From positions 407,847 through 471,846 of the forward strand of contig JAESIW010000157.1 in assembly GCA_016802295.1 (NCBI GenBank): a DNA stretch of 64,000 nucleotides, given 5' to 3'. Positions 10,204 through 21,400 of this stretch are shown here, one piece after another. The notes under the pieces were generated by a model that worked only from the letters and a program-made list of their open reading frames with translations, was not told the origin of the DNA and did not search any database. Numbering within the stretch: the stretch's first letter is position 1; each line of letters opens with the position of its first letter. The position numbers and the translations under genes were made by a program. This DNA comes from Brachionus rotundiformis (taxonomy: Eukaryota > Rotifera > Eurotatoria > Ploima > Brachionidae).

Positions 10204-11233
10204 TTAAAAATTAAAATTATTTTTTAAAAATTGACCATTACTAAATCCACAAAAGGATCTTGTATCATATGATTCGTTTGCCAAATACTGATTTGTTTTA
10301 TTTGAAATAAAAGCATTTTGCACTAAATTTAGATAATTTGATGATTCAAATGAATGGTGTACTTTTTTCCCAATTATGGCATTCGGAAAATTTTTCGATT
10401 CATTTGTTTCCATTTTATTTAGAAGATTTCTCTGTTGGTTATAAAATTCATGTCTTGGCATTTGCTGATTAAATTTAATCGATGACAAATTGAAGGTATT
10501 TGCAGGCAAAATGTTAGACATTCTGCTTAATTTTTGATTTAAATAGCTTGCGTCATTTTTATCTATGGTAAAAGCTGTTGGAAGATTTAAACTTCCATTT
10601 TTAAACTTTGGATTACTTGAAATTTGTTCATTTTTAGAAGAAAAATTGTCATTAATCTCTGGTAATTTTTCATCGAATCCATAACAATATTGGAACGATG
10701 ATTGAGCTGAATTATCTAGCTGTTGAGCTTCGACTTGAGTGCGACTTTCTTGAAAATCAATATTTTGGTTGTTGTTCTCATCATTTTTATTCTCTGTGTC
10801 TTTATGGTCTGTTTTAGGCTCCGAATTTTCCGATTCGGACTGTTCTTCCTAAAAATATTGCTTTTATTTAATTATTTCTAATTTAGACTTACTTTTAATT
10901 CGAGATCCAAGGCACTATTTTCTTTATCTTCTTCCCGAAACTGCTGCAATAAGCTTTCTGGTACGTCATCTAAGGAATACTAAAATTTATAAGAAATTTT
11001 TAAAAACTTATTTAGTCTCAGATTACGCCAAAATTTTGCACTAAATAAGAATTTTTACAACCATCATATATTTTCTTAAAACCAATTACGGCAATTTTTT
11101 TCATTTCCTCAACTGAGGGAATATCTTTTAATGCCCTAATATCTTCAGGATCAATTGGCGGAATTATATATTCTGGCAAGTCGTACATATCTGATTCTTC
11201 TTCACTTAGTAAAGGATAATTGCATTGATTCAT
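10204..11233 (-). CDS. Unrecognised Asn/Gln/Ser-rich protein (three exons)
   Basis: Exons 11233-11027, 10979-10893 and 10848-10204, all phase 0, give 312 residues. Donors are GTAATC and GTAAGT with TTTTAG and TTTTTAG acceptors; introns are 47 and 44 bases. The N-terminal 100 residues are the best ordered part (YPLLSEEESDMYDLPEYIIP, VEEMKKIAVIGFKKIYDGC, SLDDVPESLLQQFREEDKEN). The rest is acidic and then Asn/Ser-rich, likely disordered (EEQSESENSEPKTDHKDTEN). No signal peptide, membrane segment or known motif. I do not recognise the family. Continuous coding across three exons with clean phases argues it is a real gene. Confidence 0.65.
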
Positions 11234-11733
11234 ATTTTAAATGTTTAAAATTATTTTTAAAAAATTTGGAACTTTTGTATGCAATATAATTTATAGCTAA
11301 AATATAAATTATGCAATTAATTAAAAGTTAAAATATTTTTAAAAACAGAAGAATTGTTTTAATCAAATATAATTAAAAGTATTAAACTTGATAAAATTTT
11401 TTTAATTTTATTCTTTCATTAGTCTCTAATTAAAACTAAATAATATGACTTTAATGGATTTCTAAATATTTTAATCTTAAATTATTTATAACTTGGGTTA
11501 ATTTCATAGCTGAAACATAGATACACAATTTTCTATTCAATATCTGTGATCTATGAGATGCATCGTAAAATAATTTGGGATCTTAGTAAAAAAATCAACT
11601 CTTATGAGAATTCTCAGGTTAAAATATAAATTTTTTTCCAAAATTATTTTTGATTTTTAAACTAAAAATAATTTAAATTTAAATTTTATTAAATTTCATT
11701 CTAAAAGGATTTTTTAGAAACAAATTTTATATT
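11234..11733. other. Spacer
   Basis: AT-rich; no coding signal or repeat recognised. Confidence 0.4.
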
Positions 11734-12132
11734 TTATTGGAGATAAAATATTGATTTAAATGTATCCAGATTTATCTGGAAAAGATTGTTTTCAAGTCTA
11801 TCAAGCATAGAATCTAAATGTTCTAGTATATCATTATAATTATTATTGCTGAATAAATCTACCAAACGGTTGAATGATAACTTCCAAATTCCGATTTCGA
11901 TTTCGTCACAAACATATATTTCTAAAGGACTTTTGAAGAATCCTTCATCTTCAATTAAATCAGTTAATTTGATTCCACAACTTCTCAATAAAAAAATTGA
12001 TCTATCTGGATCATGACAATTGAAGCGTATCTGTCTCTTAATTTCGAACAAAATTTTCGCCAGCTCATCTATTCTATACCAGTATGTGTTTTCATATAAA
12101 GTAAGCTTTATGTTTTTCTCAATAAACTTCAT
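11734..12132 (-). CDS. Unrecognised 132-residue protein
   Basis: An intronless frame from ATG 12132 to TAA. The composition is that of a folded globular protein: balanced charges, spaced hydrophobics, segments such as YWYRIDELAKILFEIKRQI, FLLRSCGIKLTDLIEDEGFF and DILEHLDSMLDRLENNLF, suggesting helices. No signal peptide or transmembrane segment. I do not recognise it. Its length and composition in DNA where random frames are short, plus its position in a run of minus-strand genes, support a real gene; it might also be one exon of a longer gene. Confidence 0.5.
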   Translation of the reverse strand: MKFIEKNIKLTLYENTYWYRIDELAKILFEIKRQIRFNCHDPDRSIFLLRSCGIKLTDLIEDEGFFKSPLEIYVCDEIEIGIWKLSFNRLVDLFSNNNYNDILEHLDSMLDRLENNLFQINLDTFKSIFYLQ

Positions 12133-13280
12133 TTTTTAAGTTTTTATTTAAAAAATAAAAAATAAGGGCTAGGGTTTAGTTTTTAAAAATATCTCAGCTG
12201 AAATTTTAAGTTGATTGTTCAAAAAAAACTGTATAAGTTTATATTTAAATTTTGATGTTCGTTTGCATTTTAATTTCTATAATGAAACAAAAAATACAGT
12301 GCATTCTTATTTACAACTATTTATTTATAGAACAATAAGATTTTTATAAAAAAAATTTGGAATCAATTTTATTATTTTTTAGTTGCTTTGTTCTAAATCT
12401 TGATCTTGGTGAAAAATTTCCACAATTTAGGGTTTAGTTAACTCAATTAACACAAATTTTTTTTTTAATTCCTTTTTGGTATATTGAAACTAATTGAGAT
12501 ATTAAAGTAATATTAAATTTTTCAAATTTTTTATTTAGTTAATTTAGTTAATCTATTCATGAAATGATAAAATCTAAAAATGTTAACTTTATGTTTCTAG
12601 GACAATTAAATTAAATATAAAGAATGTAAAATTTGAAATTATAGTTTTGAAATTATAGAAATTATAGTTATAGATACGATTCATATACTCTATTTCAAAT
12701 TTAGCATGAGTCCGTTAAAAATTTATAATTAATATCATTATTTTCAAGAATCTAAATTAGAAAATTATTAGATAGCATACGTAATAAAAATTGAAAAAAA
12801 TACTATTGAAGAATTTAGAAATCAATGAGAAAAAAAAACGAAATAAATTTCTGCCATTTAAAGAATAAATGGCCATTGAAAGGACTATTTATGTTGAAGA
12901 TAAAATTTAGAACAATTTATAAATACTCGATTTTTTTAAGCTATTATTGTCCTGACAACTTATTTGAAAGGTTTTATAAATTTATTATTTATAAAAATTA
13001 GTAAATACTTCAAAAATTTTGAAAAGCAAGAAATTAAAATAAATTAAAAACCTTCAAATAATAATGAAAGAATTTAAAGAAAAAAAATATTTTTTATAAT
13101 ATTATATCAGAATTTATTAATTAGATTTGGTATAAAGGAATAAGAAATAGGAAGTTTTTTTGCAAATAAAACTTAAATTTTTTCTTTAAAGATTCAACAA
13201 ATATGATAAAATTTTTTATTTTTTTTTTTGAATTTTATCTTTTGATTAAAATAATAAAGCTATTTTGGTATATTATTAGA
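12133..13280. other. AT-rich spacer, head-to-head promoter region
   Basis: It separates the minus-strand 132-residue gene from the plus-strand SPATA24 copy B. No exon is visible; the last about 80 bases resemble the flank of SPATA24 copy A. Confidence 0.4.
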
Positions 13281-14087
13281 ATGAATGGAAATGTGGTGCC
13301 TAATTTTTCTGAATTGAAAGTAACCGTTCCAGATCACGATAAATGCGACACAGCACACACAAATTCACCAAGCAAGTCCAAGTCGCTGAATCTGGAAGAT
13401 TTGTTGAGAATAATTCAGGCTCAACAGGCTACAATAAACAAACTGACCAAAGAAGTTTTAAATGCGATCTAATTAACCAAATTAGGATGCTTACTTTTTT
13501 CCTATTTAGATCAAAAAAAGTACCCAAACAATATCCAAAGAAGAATACGAAAAAATACTCAATGAACTAGAAGTTGGTAAATTTTTTTTTCTATGAACAC
13601 TTTTTGTACCATTCAATGTGTGTTTCTAGACAGAAAAGTACAATCATGCCAAAACAAAATTAGAACTGATACAGTCCAAAGATGATTTGAATAGCAAGAT
13701 TCAAGAGATAGAGTTTTTCAAAAATGAATTGGAAAAAGAGAGATGTGCTTACGCCAGTGTGTAAGTAGAAGAAAAAAACAATTCATTTTTTAGAATCAAT
13801 TTTCTATCTGTTTTTTAAAAAAAAAAAGCTATCAATTCTTAAAAAATAAATTAATAAACGAAAGCTCAAAGGGAATCGATTTAATTTCAAAAATTGCCGA
13901 AGCAGAGATCAAATACAATGATGTGATTGAAGGGCTGAACCAAAAAGAGTCCAAGTATTCCAAAATTGAAAATGATTATGAACATAAAATAGAAGAGCTT
14001 AACTTAAAAGCAGAACAAGAAAAGTACATTAACAACTTGGTACAAGAAAAACCATACCGAAATGTTAAATCAAAAAAAAAACTCTAG
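13281..14087 (+). CDS. SPATA24: SPATA24-like coiled-coil protein, copy B (four exons)
   Basis: Exons 13281-13454, 13510-13576, 13634-13760 and 13829-14087 have the same lengths (174, 67, 127, 259) and phases as copy A at 2011-2822, and give 208 residues with no stop or frameshift. Only a handful of residues differ (D-Q-D/D-H-D, H-T-N-T/H-T-N-S, Q-T-T/Q-A-T, E-I-I-L/E-K-I-L, K-P-S-R/K-P-Y-R). Intron sequences are also alike, so the copy arose by DNA duplication, not retroposition. The two copies are inverted and about 10.5 kb apart. Similarity ends within a few bases of the stop codon, so the 3' regions may differ in control. Function as for copy A. Confidence 0.8.
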
Positions 14088-15420
14088 GCTTAAATTTTTC
14101 AATTTATATATTTTTGTTAATTAAACAAATTTAATCAGAATAAATTAGTGTATTTTTACTTTTGTTTATAAATTAAAAAACATTTTTATATTTTTTAATA
14201 AAAGTTAAATAAAAAAATATTGCTTTTTTATATGAAATTAGGCTAAAACTTTTAGCTTTATTCAGAATTTAATTCCCAAACACTTTCTTTTACTTCATTA
14301 TAAGCAAAAAAAATTAATCTTAAATACTTAATCAACTTTATTCTTTTTTAATAAAATTTTTTTAATTTATATATTTATATAAGTTTTTGAATAAAATGAA
14401 AATTTTTTTTTGATATTTGGACAATATTACCGCTGTAATGAACAATTCAAAAAAGTTTTTAATTTTAAAGATCATAATTTGTCAAGATTTTGTTTTGACA
14501 AGGAATATCATTTTTTATAAAAATAATATTTTGAAATTGTCGGATTAGAACTAAATCAGAAATCAGGAACTGTTAACTTATAATATGTAAATTTTAATTT
14601 TCTAATCAACTTCAACTTCTGTGATTAATCTTGATTGAATATTTTTTTAAAAACTTCACATTTTATTAAAAAGCTATATCAAATTATGCGCTTTTCTTTA
14701 GATTATCTAAATATTTTTCTAAATAGGCTATTGAAATTTTTTAGTATTTTATTTGAGTATTGTAAAGAATCAAACTGACGCACAGACTTAATATTGAAAA
14801 AAAATTTATTAGTTTAAAAAAATCTTAAATTAAATAATATAAAATTCTTAATAAATTTTTTCCCAATTTCAGTCATTATTAATTTACCAACTAAAGTAAT
14901 CCAAATCAAAACTAACTTAACAAATTTGCATTTTCGCATAAATTAGCATAGTTCTTATTTCAAATTTTCAAAAACCATTTTTTAGCGCACTTAGTATTTG
15001 CTCCATGTATTTTTCATGCTAATTTTGAATCAAATAGAAATGTTCATTTTTTATAAATCAACGAAAATGAATACAAAATTTTGAATTTAGGGAGAAATGT
15101 ACGATTAATATACACATTTAAGAGCTAAACTTATAGACTTTTCTACAGCACCCTGATCGCACAGCTTTTCTCTGTATTTTGCTCAAAAATATTCTCCAAA
15201 ATATAAAAACTTTATTATTTTTTTGTTTTAACTCATTTTTCATTTAGTTGAGCAAAAATAAAATAAGAAAATATACCAAATTTTCATACTTTAATTGACA
15301 ACCACTTACATAAGGATTCCAAGTTACCATTTAAACAGACATCTAATTTATATAGTCTTAAATAAAACTTCTATTTGATGTTAAATAAATTTCAAAGCGA
15401 ATCACTGAATTAGTTGTTAG
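14088..15420. other. Spacer between SPATA24 copy B and TRIP12
   Basis: AT-rich with no exon recognised. The TRIP12 promoter and possibly a further 5' exon should be here; TTGTTAG directly before the ATG at 15421 could be a splice acceptor. Confidence 0.4.
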
Positions 15421-18400
15421 ATGGCCGAAAAAGCAACTTCAAGTAGAAAGTCGGATCTATCCTCAAGCTCGTCAATATCCCCGAAATCAAAGTAATCTTA
15501 TTTAAAAAATCAGTCCTACAAATGTTTGGTAATAACCAATTATAACTTCAAGAAGTTCCAGAGATCAATCTTTAATCAACAGTGAACCATCTACTTCATC
15601 CTATATTTCACCAAAACAAAAGAAAAATCGAAAATCGTCCGAAAATTCTTCCCAAAAAGGTAACGATTGATTATCTTTTTAAAACTTAATGCAAATTAAA
15701 AATTGCCTAATCAAAATTCTAAAGCTTGTTCTCTAGAGCCCATTAAATATTTTAACCAGATCTAATTACTAGCTTTGGGACTTTTTGAAAAATAAAGATT
15801 AAAATTATCCTTTAAAAAATAGTTAAATATAAATTAATTCGTTATTAAAAAGAAATTTCTTTAGGTCATCATTGAACATAATTTTTTCAAATCTAAATAT
15901 TTTTATCTAAAAGATGAATTTTTTTTAACTTAATCAAGTTTAAAAGTCAGTCGATCAAATAAATTTGAAATTTTATGAAAGTTTTGTTTTCTTAATTTTT
16001 TTATATCTTTAAAAAATTTTTAAATTACTTAATTTGATGTTTTTCGGTTAAAATAAGAAAAAAATTCTACCTCGGAATTCAATTTTATGTAACTAGAGAA
16101 AGGAAGAATTATTAATTTAATTAATAATAATAATTACTAAGTTATAACAAAAAATGTATTATTGAAATTTTAATAATTTTTATTCAATTTCAATTATTTT
16201 ATTATCTTTAAGAAATAATCATTTTTAAATTAAATAAAATTTTCAAACACTAATATTTGGACAGTTTTTCCAATCTCTAATCAAATAATTAAAATTAAAT
16301 TTTTCCAAGATATTACAGTAGTTTGAAATTTGACCGAAAAACTTCTCTGGTCTTCTGGTATTAAATAAAAGTTAAGTATTTTTCTAAATTTTGTCAATTA
16401 ATTTTCTAAAACAATATTTGTGGTTATTTTTTAATTTATTTGAATTAATCTTTTAAAAGTTAAAAAATTACAATAATATATTTTTATTTAATTTAATATT
16501 TGCCAAAAGTTTTATATTAATACATTGATTCATGCTTTTTAGAACAATTTTTTCACGATTAACCCAAAATATTTTTACTATTATTAAAATATTTTTACTA
16601 AATTTTTTTCTTAACAAAAACCAGTCATTTAAGTTTGTAAAAAAGAAATAAATTTTGAGTAAAAATTACTGTAAATTTCGATACAGAATAAGGAAAATAG
16701 TTTAAACTAAGAAATTTTTTTATATCTTTTAATTAGATAACAGCTAATAAGAAAGTTAAATTTCCTTCTTCCTCCTATCAATAAGTTTTAATTATAAGAG
16801 GAAATTAATCGGTAGCATAATGCTACCATTTACACAAGTGTTCAATATTTTTGTGCCTAAAATAGCTGGAAAAAATTAAAGTTTTTCAGACCACATTTTT
16901 TTCAATTAATAAAAGTTAACGAAAATTATGAAATCGAAAAAATAAATTCATTGCATGCATTATAGATATCACTTAGCTAAACCAAAGCAGATAAGAGTAA
17001 CTAGATGGATCATGCAAATACAAATTATAAAATTATAAAAATTTATAATTCATTAAATTGCACTATATAATTGCAATTGAAATTACATAAGCTAAATTAA
17101 AAAAAAAAATTCTTTAACATTTATAATTCAAATTCTTGGCACTTGATTTTCCCAACAAAAAAAAAACATATGATAAAATTTCTTATTTTAATGAAATTTT
17201 TTCTTTATAAAAGACTCGACTAAGAGTTTAATTGTAAATAAATACACGTCACCAAGCACTTCAAAGTCATCTGAAGAAGAATCTCTAAACGAAGAGACTG
17301 ATTTACACAAGACAATACGTCCAAAAACAAAAAAAATAAATAAAAAAGCCAGCAAAAAGCTTAAAAAAAAGCTCGAAAAGCACCTCAGCCAAAACACGGA
17401 TTCTTCTGTATCAAAGCGTAGCGCCAAATCCAGAGCGATTGAAGCCATTTCAAGTCTAGCTAGCAGAAAAGATTCAAAACTTAGCAAAAATTCAAAGCAA
17501 GTGTTTGAAGAAGAGTCAAGTGAGGAAGAGGAGCTGATTGATTTGGACGAAGAGCAAGGGATCGATACAGTCCAGGAGCATATTGAAATAGATCAAGAAG
17601 AGTCAGAGTCCGAGCAGGAAAGGACTAATCCAAAAAAATCAAAACGACGATCGTCGGTAAGTGCTCGTTCAGGTCGATCTAGTCGCGCATCTACCAATTC
17701 AAACCAAATCAACGATTCAGATCAGGAAACAGAAGTCTACAAGAATCGCCTAAGACGGCCTAGTAGTTCTTCAAACAAATCCTCAAAGCTTAGCGAAGTT
17801 TCAATTCCACAAAAAAAGATAAAGCTCTCATCAACGCCTTCATTGAAAGACACTGATTCAAAACGTAAGCCTAATTTTATATTTTAATTCAATACGGACT
17901 GATTTATGTTGATTAAAAAAAAAATTTTTTTTGATAAAATTTTTATTAAAAAAACTACGGTCCTAAATGATCTCAAGACAGAGTTGCATTTTTAGTTTAA
18001 AAAAAAATTTTCTAAAAATTTCAAGTCTTTGCAACAAATTTTAGATTGCTAGCTCAAAACAATATTTTTAGTACAAGTTGTAAGGTTTAGTATACAGCCG
18101 AGTGGCTAAGTGTTCAGACTTGTGATCCAGGGGTAGGCAGATCGAAACCCTATTGGGTAAAGAGCTCATCACGTGATCTCGAGTTAATAGAGTCATTGAA
18201 GTATGTTCACATCGTATTTCGATGCTAACTAGCTCGTTACAAAATAAATCTACCCTCTTCTCTTATAGACTAATTTATAGTTTCATAAGAATGTTCTAAG
18301 TAGATACATTTTTAAGCAATTAGTTGTTGAAAATATAATTTACTTGGCTAGCATTTTTGTTGTTTTAGATTCAAATAAATTTTTTCGAAAATTTTCTAAT

Positions 18401-21400
18401 TATAAATTTGAAAAATATTTTTTATTTATAGATTATTTTTTTCTATCTCATAGTTAAAGTGAGAAATTTCCGATATTTTTTAATCTTTTTATTATTAAAG
18501 CTATTGTATGGAAAATAATTGTTTAAAAATAGATAAAATTTTACTCTTTAGCAATAGCATAATTTCGAACTATTATTTTTTATTAAAATTGGCAATGATC
18601 AGACAAGTTTCTTGGTGCCGTATTGATCGACTAACAAAAAACTTTTTTAATAATACAGGCATCTAATTTCACTTTGTATTTAACCAAAATAAATTAAATT
18701 AAAGAATTCTAAATTCATATAAGTTAACCATTAATTATTCAATGAGACTATAAAAAATAGCTTCAAAAATTAAGAATTGCCGAAAATTAGAAAGTTCAGT
18801 CATCAAATTTTTCAAAAAAAGTGACTCAAGCTAAAGAAAAACTTGGCTTTTTTTTCTTCTATTGTAGACAAGTAGAATGTATTTTTTAGATTAAACATGA
18901 TTCATGAATTTTCTTTAAAACTAGACACATTTTTTGTAAATAAATAATTCGAATAAAAGATAATTTCTGATTCAAATACAAGCAAGTTTCTTCTATTTGA
19001 GGAGATAGGGTATTTTTCGCATTTTTTCTATGATATACTTTGGTTGTAGCTTTCTGGCTTTTTAATTTATTTCAAAAAATGTGACTCAAATAAGAGAAGA
19101 ATTAGGCTTTTTTTTGCTTCTTTAAGAGACAAGGAAAATGTACCGTTTTTCCTCGAATATAAGTAACCACAAATAGAAGAAACCTGCTTCTATTTCAATC
19201 AAAAACTATCCCTTATTCGAATTATTTTTTTACAAGATTTGTGTCATGTTAAAAAGAGATCCATGAACTATGTTCATCAATCATGTTCATGTTAAACATG
19301 AGTTTTTCTTTTCTCTAAAAGAAGCAAAAAAAGGGAAATTTTTATTTTAAATGAGCCACTTTGTTTCAATGAAGAAATTTTGAATAGAAGAATGATTCAT
19401 GAATTTTCTTTAAAACTAGACACATTTTTTGTAAATAAATAATTCGAATAAAAGATAATTTCTGATTCAAATACAAGCAAGTTTCTTCTATATGTGGTTA
19501 TTTATATTAGAGGAAATACAATAAATTCCAGTCAACTTAACACTAGAAAGGCAGAGGAGTTTTTAAGACCCTTTTTTAAAAAAATATAAACTTGAATATT
19601 TTCTTAAAGAAATAAAGTTATCAAAAATTACTCAAAGAAACTTAAAATCAACTTGTAATACTTAAATTTTTAATCACATTTTAAATAAATTTTTCCTATT
19701 TCTTTTGATATTTTAATTTGGAATTTTTTTAGTTGATCAGCCGGCCTTTCTAGTGTTAAATGACTATTATACAGTGCATTCAATTTAAAAATTTTTAGAA
19801 TACAAGTTGCATGAGTTACTCTATTTATATCTTTATTATCTGGAAAGCTAGAAATGATCATTTATTAATAAAGTTATCTTCAATGTATATATAATAATAA
19901 TAATAATAATAATTTATATATTAGTAATATATTAGTTAGCTTTTACTAATTAGTTTTAAGTCACGCTCAACCAGATCCTAAAAGGTCCGGCTTATTCAGG
20001 TAAAGTTTCTAGCAAAATATATATGTTATAAGCCTTTATTTTAATGTAGTTCGGACCTGTTAAGATCTGGTGATTCGCGGTTATAACATAAATAAGAAAT
20101 TGGAGTTTAACTAGGTACTTTAAAAATAAATTACCACTTCTAGCCTAATAAATAATAAATAAAAAGTCAAAGACACAAAAACCAAAAAAAGAACCAGCAA
20201 CTAACTATTTTACATAGTGTTAAATACTATGACCTGCTCCCACAGGAGATCATAGTATTGCACTGTGAGTTGTAGACACTATAATTGGCTGTTGTAGTAG
20301 TAGCAGGTGTTGTAGTTATTGAGAGAACTACAATTATATGTTTTTTGGTTGTTTAATTCAAATTAACACGAGAAAAGTTTATCTTTTACTAAAAGATTCA
20401 AATTGGTTTTTAAATCAGAGCTCAGAGTAAATACTTTAAACAATAATCACACAAAGTCTTCTTTTTTTCTAGGTGAGCTTTTGCCAAATGACAAGAATAA
20501 AAAAAACGTAGATTTATTAAAGTAATAAAGTAAATAAACTTAAGTAATTTTGTCTCTCAAATAAAAACTCTTCTTTTAATCATTTTCTATTGCGAATTTT
20601 TTTGAATTATTTTTTTTGTGTCTGGAATAAAATATTCACCATAATTAAGATTGGCCTCACTTATTTGCCAATACACTAGATTATTTGGTTGTCACGGAAA
20701 AAAAACATTAAAGAGAGGCGCATATGTGTATACACATAAATATTAAAATTGCGTTTTATTTTTAAATGTTAAATTATCTTAAATTAATTGACGTAGTGCC
20801 TAGAAATAAGTTCCAATTTAAATAAATTATGATGAAATATTCTGCATTTTTTGCGCTTGTTGTATTTCTATTTTTTCTTGGAAAAATAATTTCTAGCTTT
20901 TTTTTTTTTATTTTTTTTTAGTTTTATTTTCTCTTTATCCAAAGCTTAAAAGTGGCAAACCGCCCTCATTTAACAAGACAATGTATTAAATTTTAATTTG
21001 ATTAGAGACGGGGTCGTGTGCTGCAAAATCAGTAAATTTAACGCGTAGATCTACAACTACAACCTCGGCTACAACTAGTCAATCACTGGAATCCAACTCG
21101 ATATTCTCAAGGCTGAAAAAGTCAAAGATGAGCGATCAGAAGTCGGACAAGCCGGAGAGTTCGTCGTCAAGCACGTCGGCGGCGTCTACTTCGCAGACCA
21201 AGAACCCGGCCGAGTCGGAGTCCTCGGACACGGACAATGCGGCCGAGTTCAGCCGTCTGTCAGACCTGCTCCAGTCCAGAGGCCTGCCGTCGCACATTGT
21301 CAACGCGTTCGGCTCCAAAGTTCACCAATTTATTCATCGCACCATGTCATCTGGCATGTCCAGCCGCTACCAGCAACTCATATCCTCACTGCAACAGCCC

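Noticed and set aside
18088..18262. Functional tRNA-Ser gene
   Set aside because: The acceptor stem cannot form and the B-box is altered; a SINE fits better.
20473..20525. Alternative last exon (GELLPNDKN-like, ending VDLLK stop) for the Ser/Lys-rich exons at 15.4-17.9 kb
   Set aside because: It is phase-compatible, but joining 17864 to 21006 instead gives the conserved TGSCA junction and the expected TRIP12 length. It could at most be a minor isoform.
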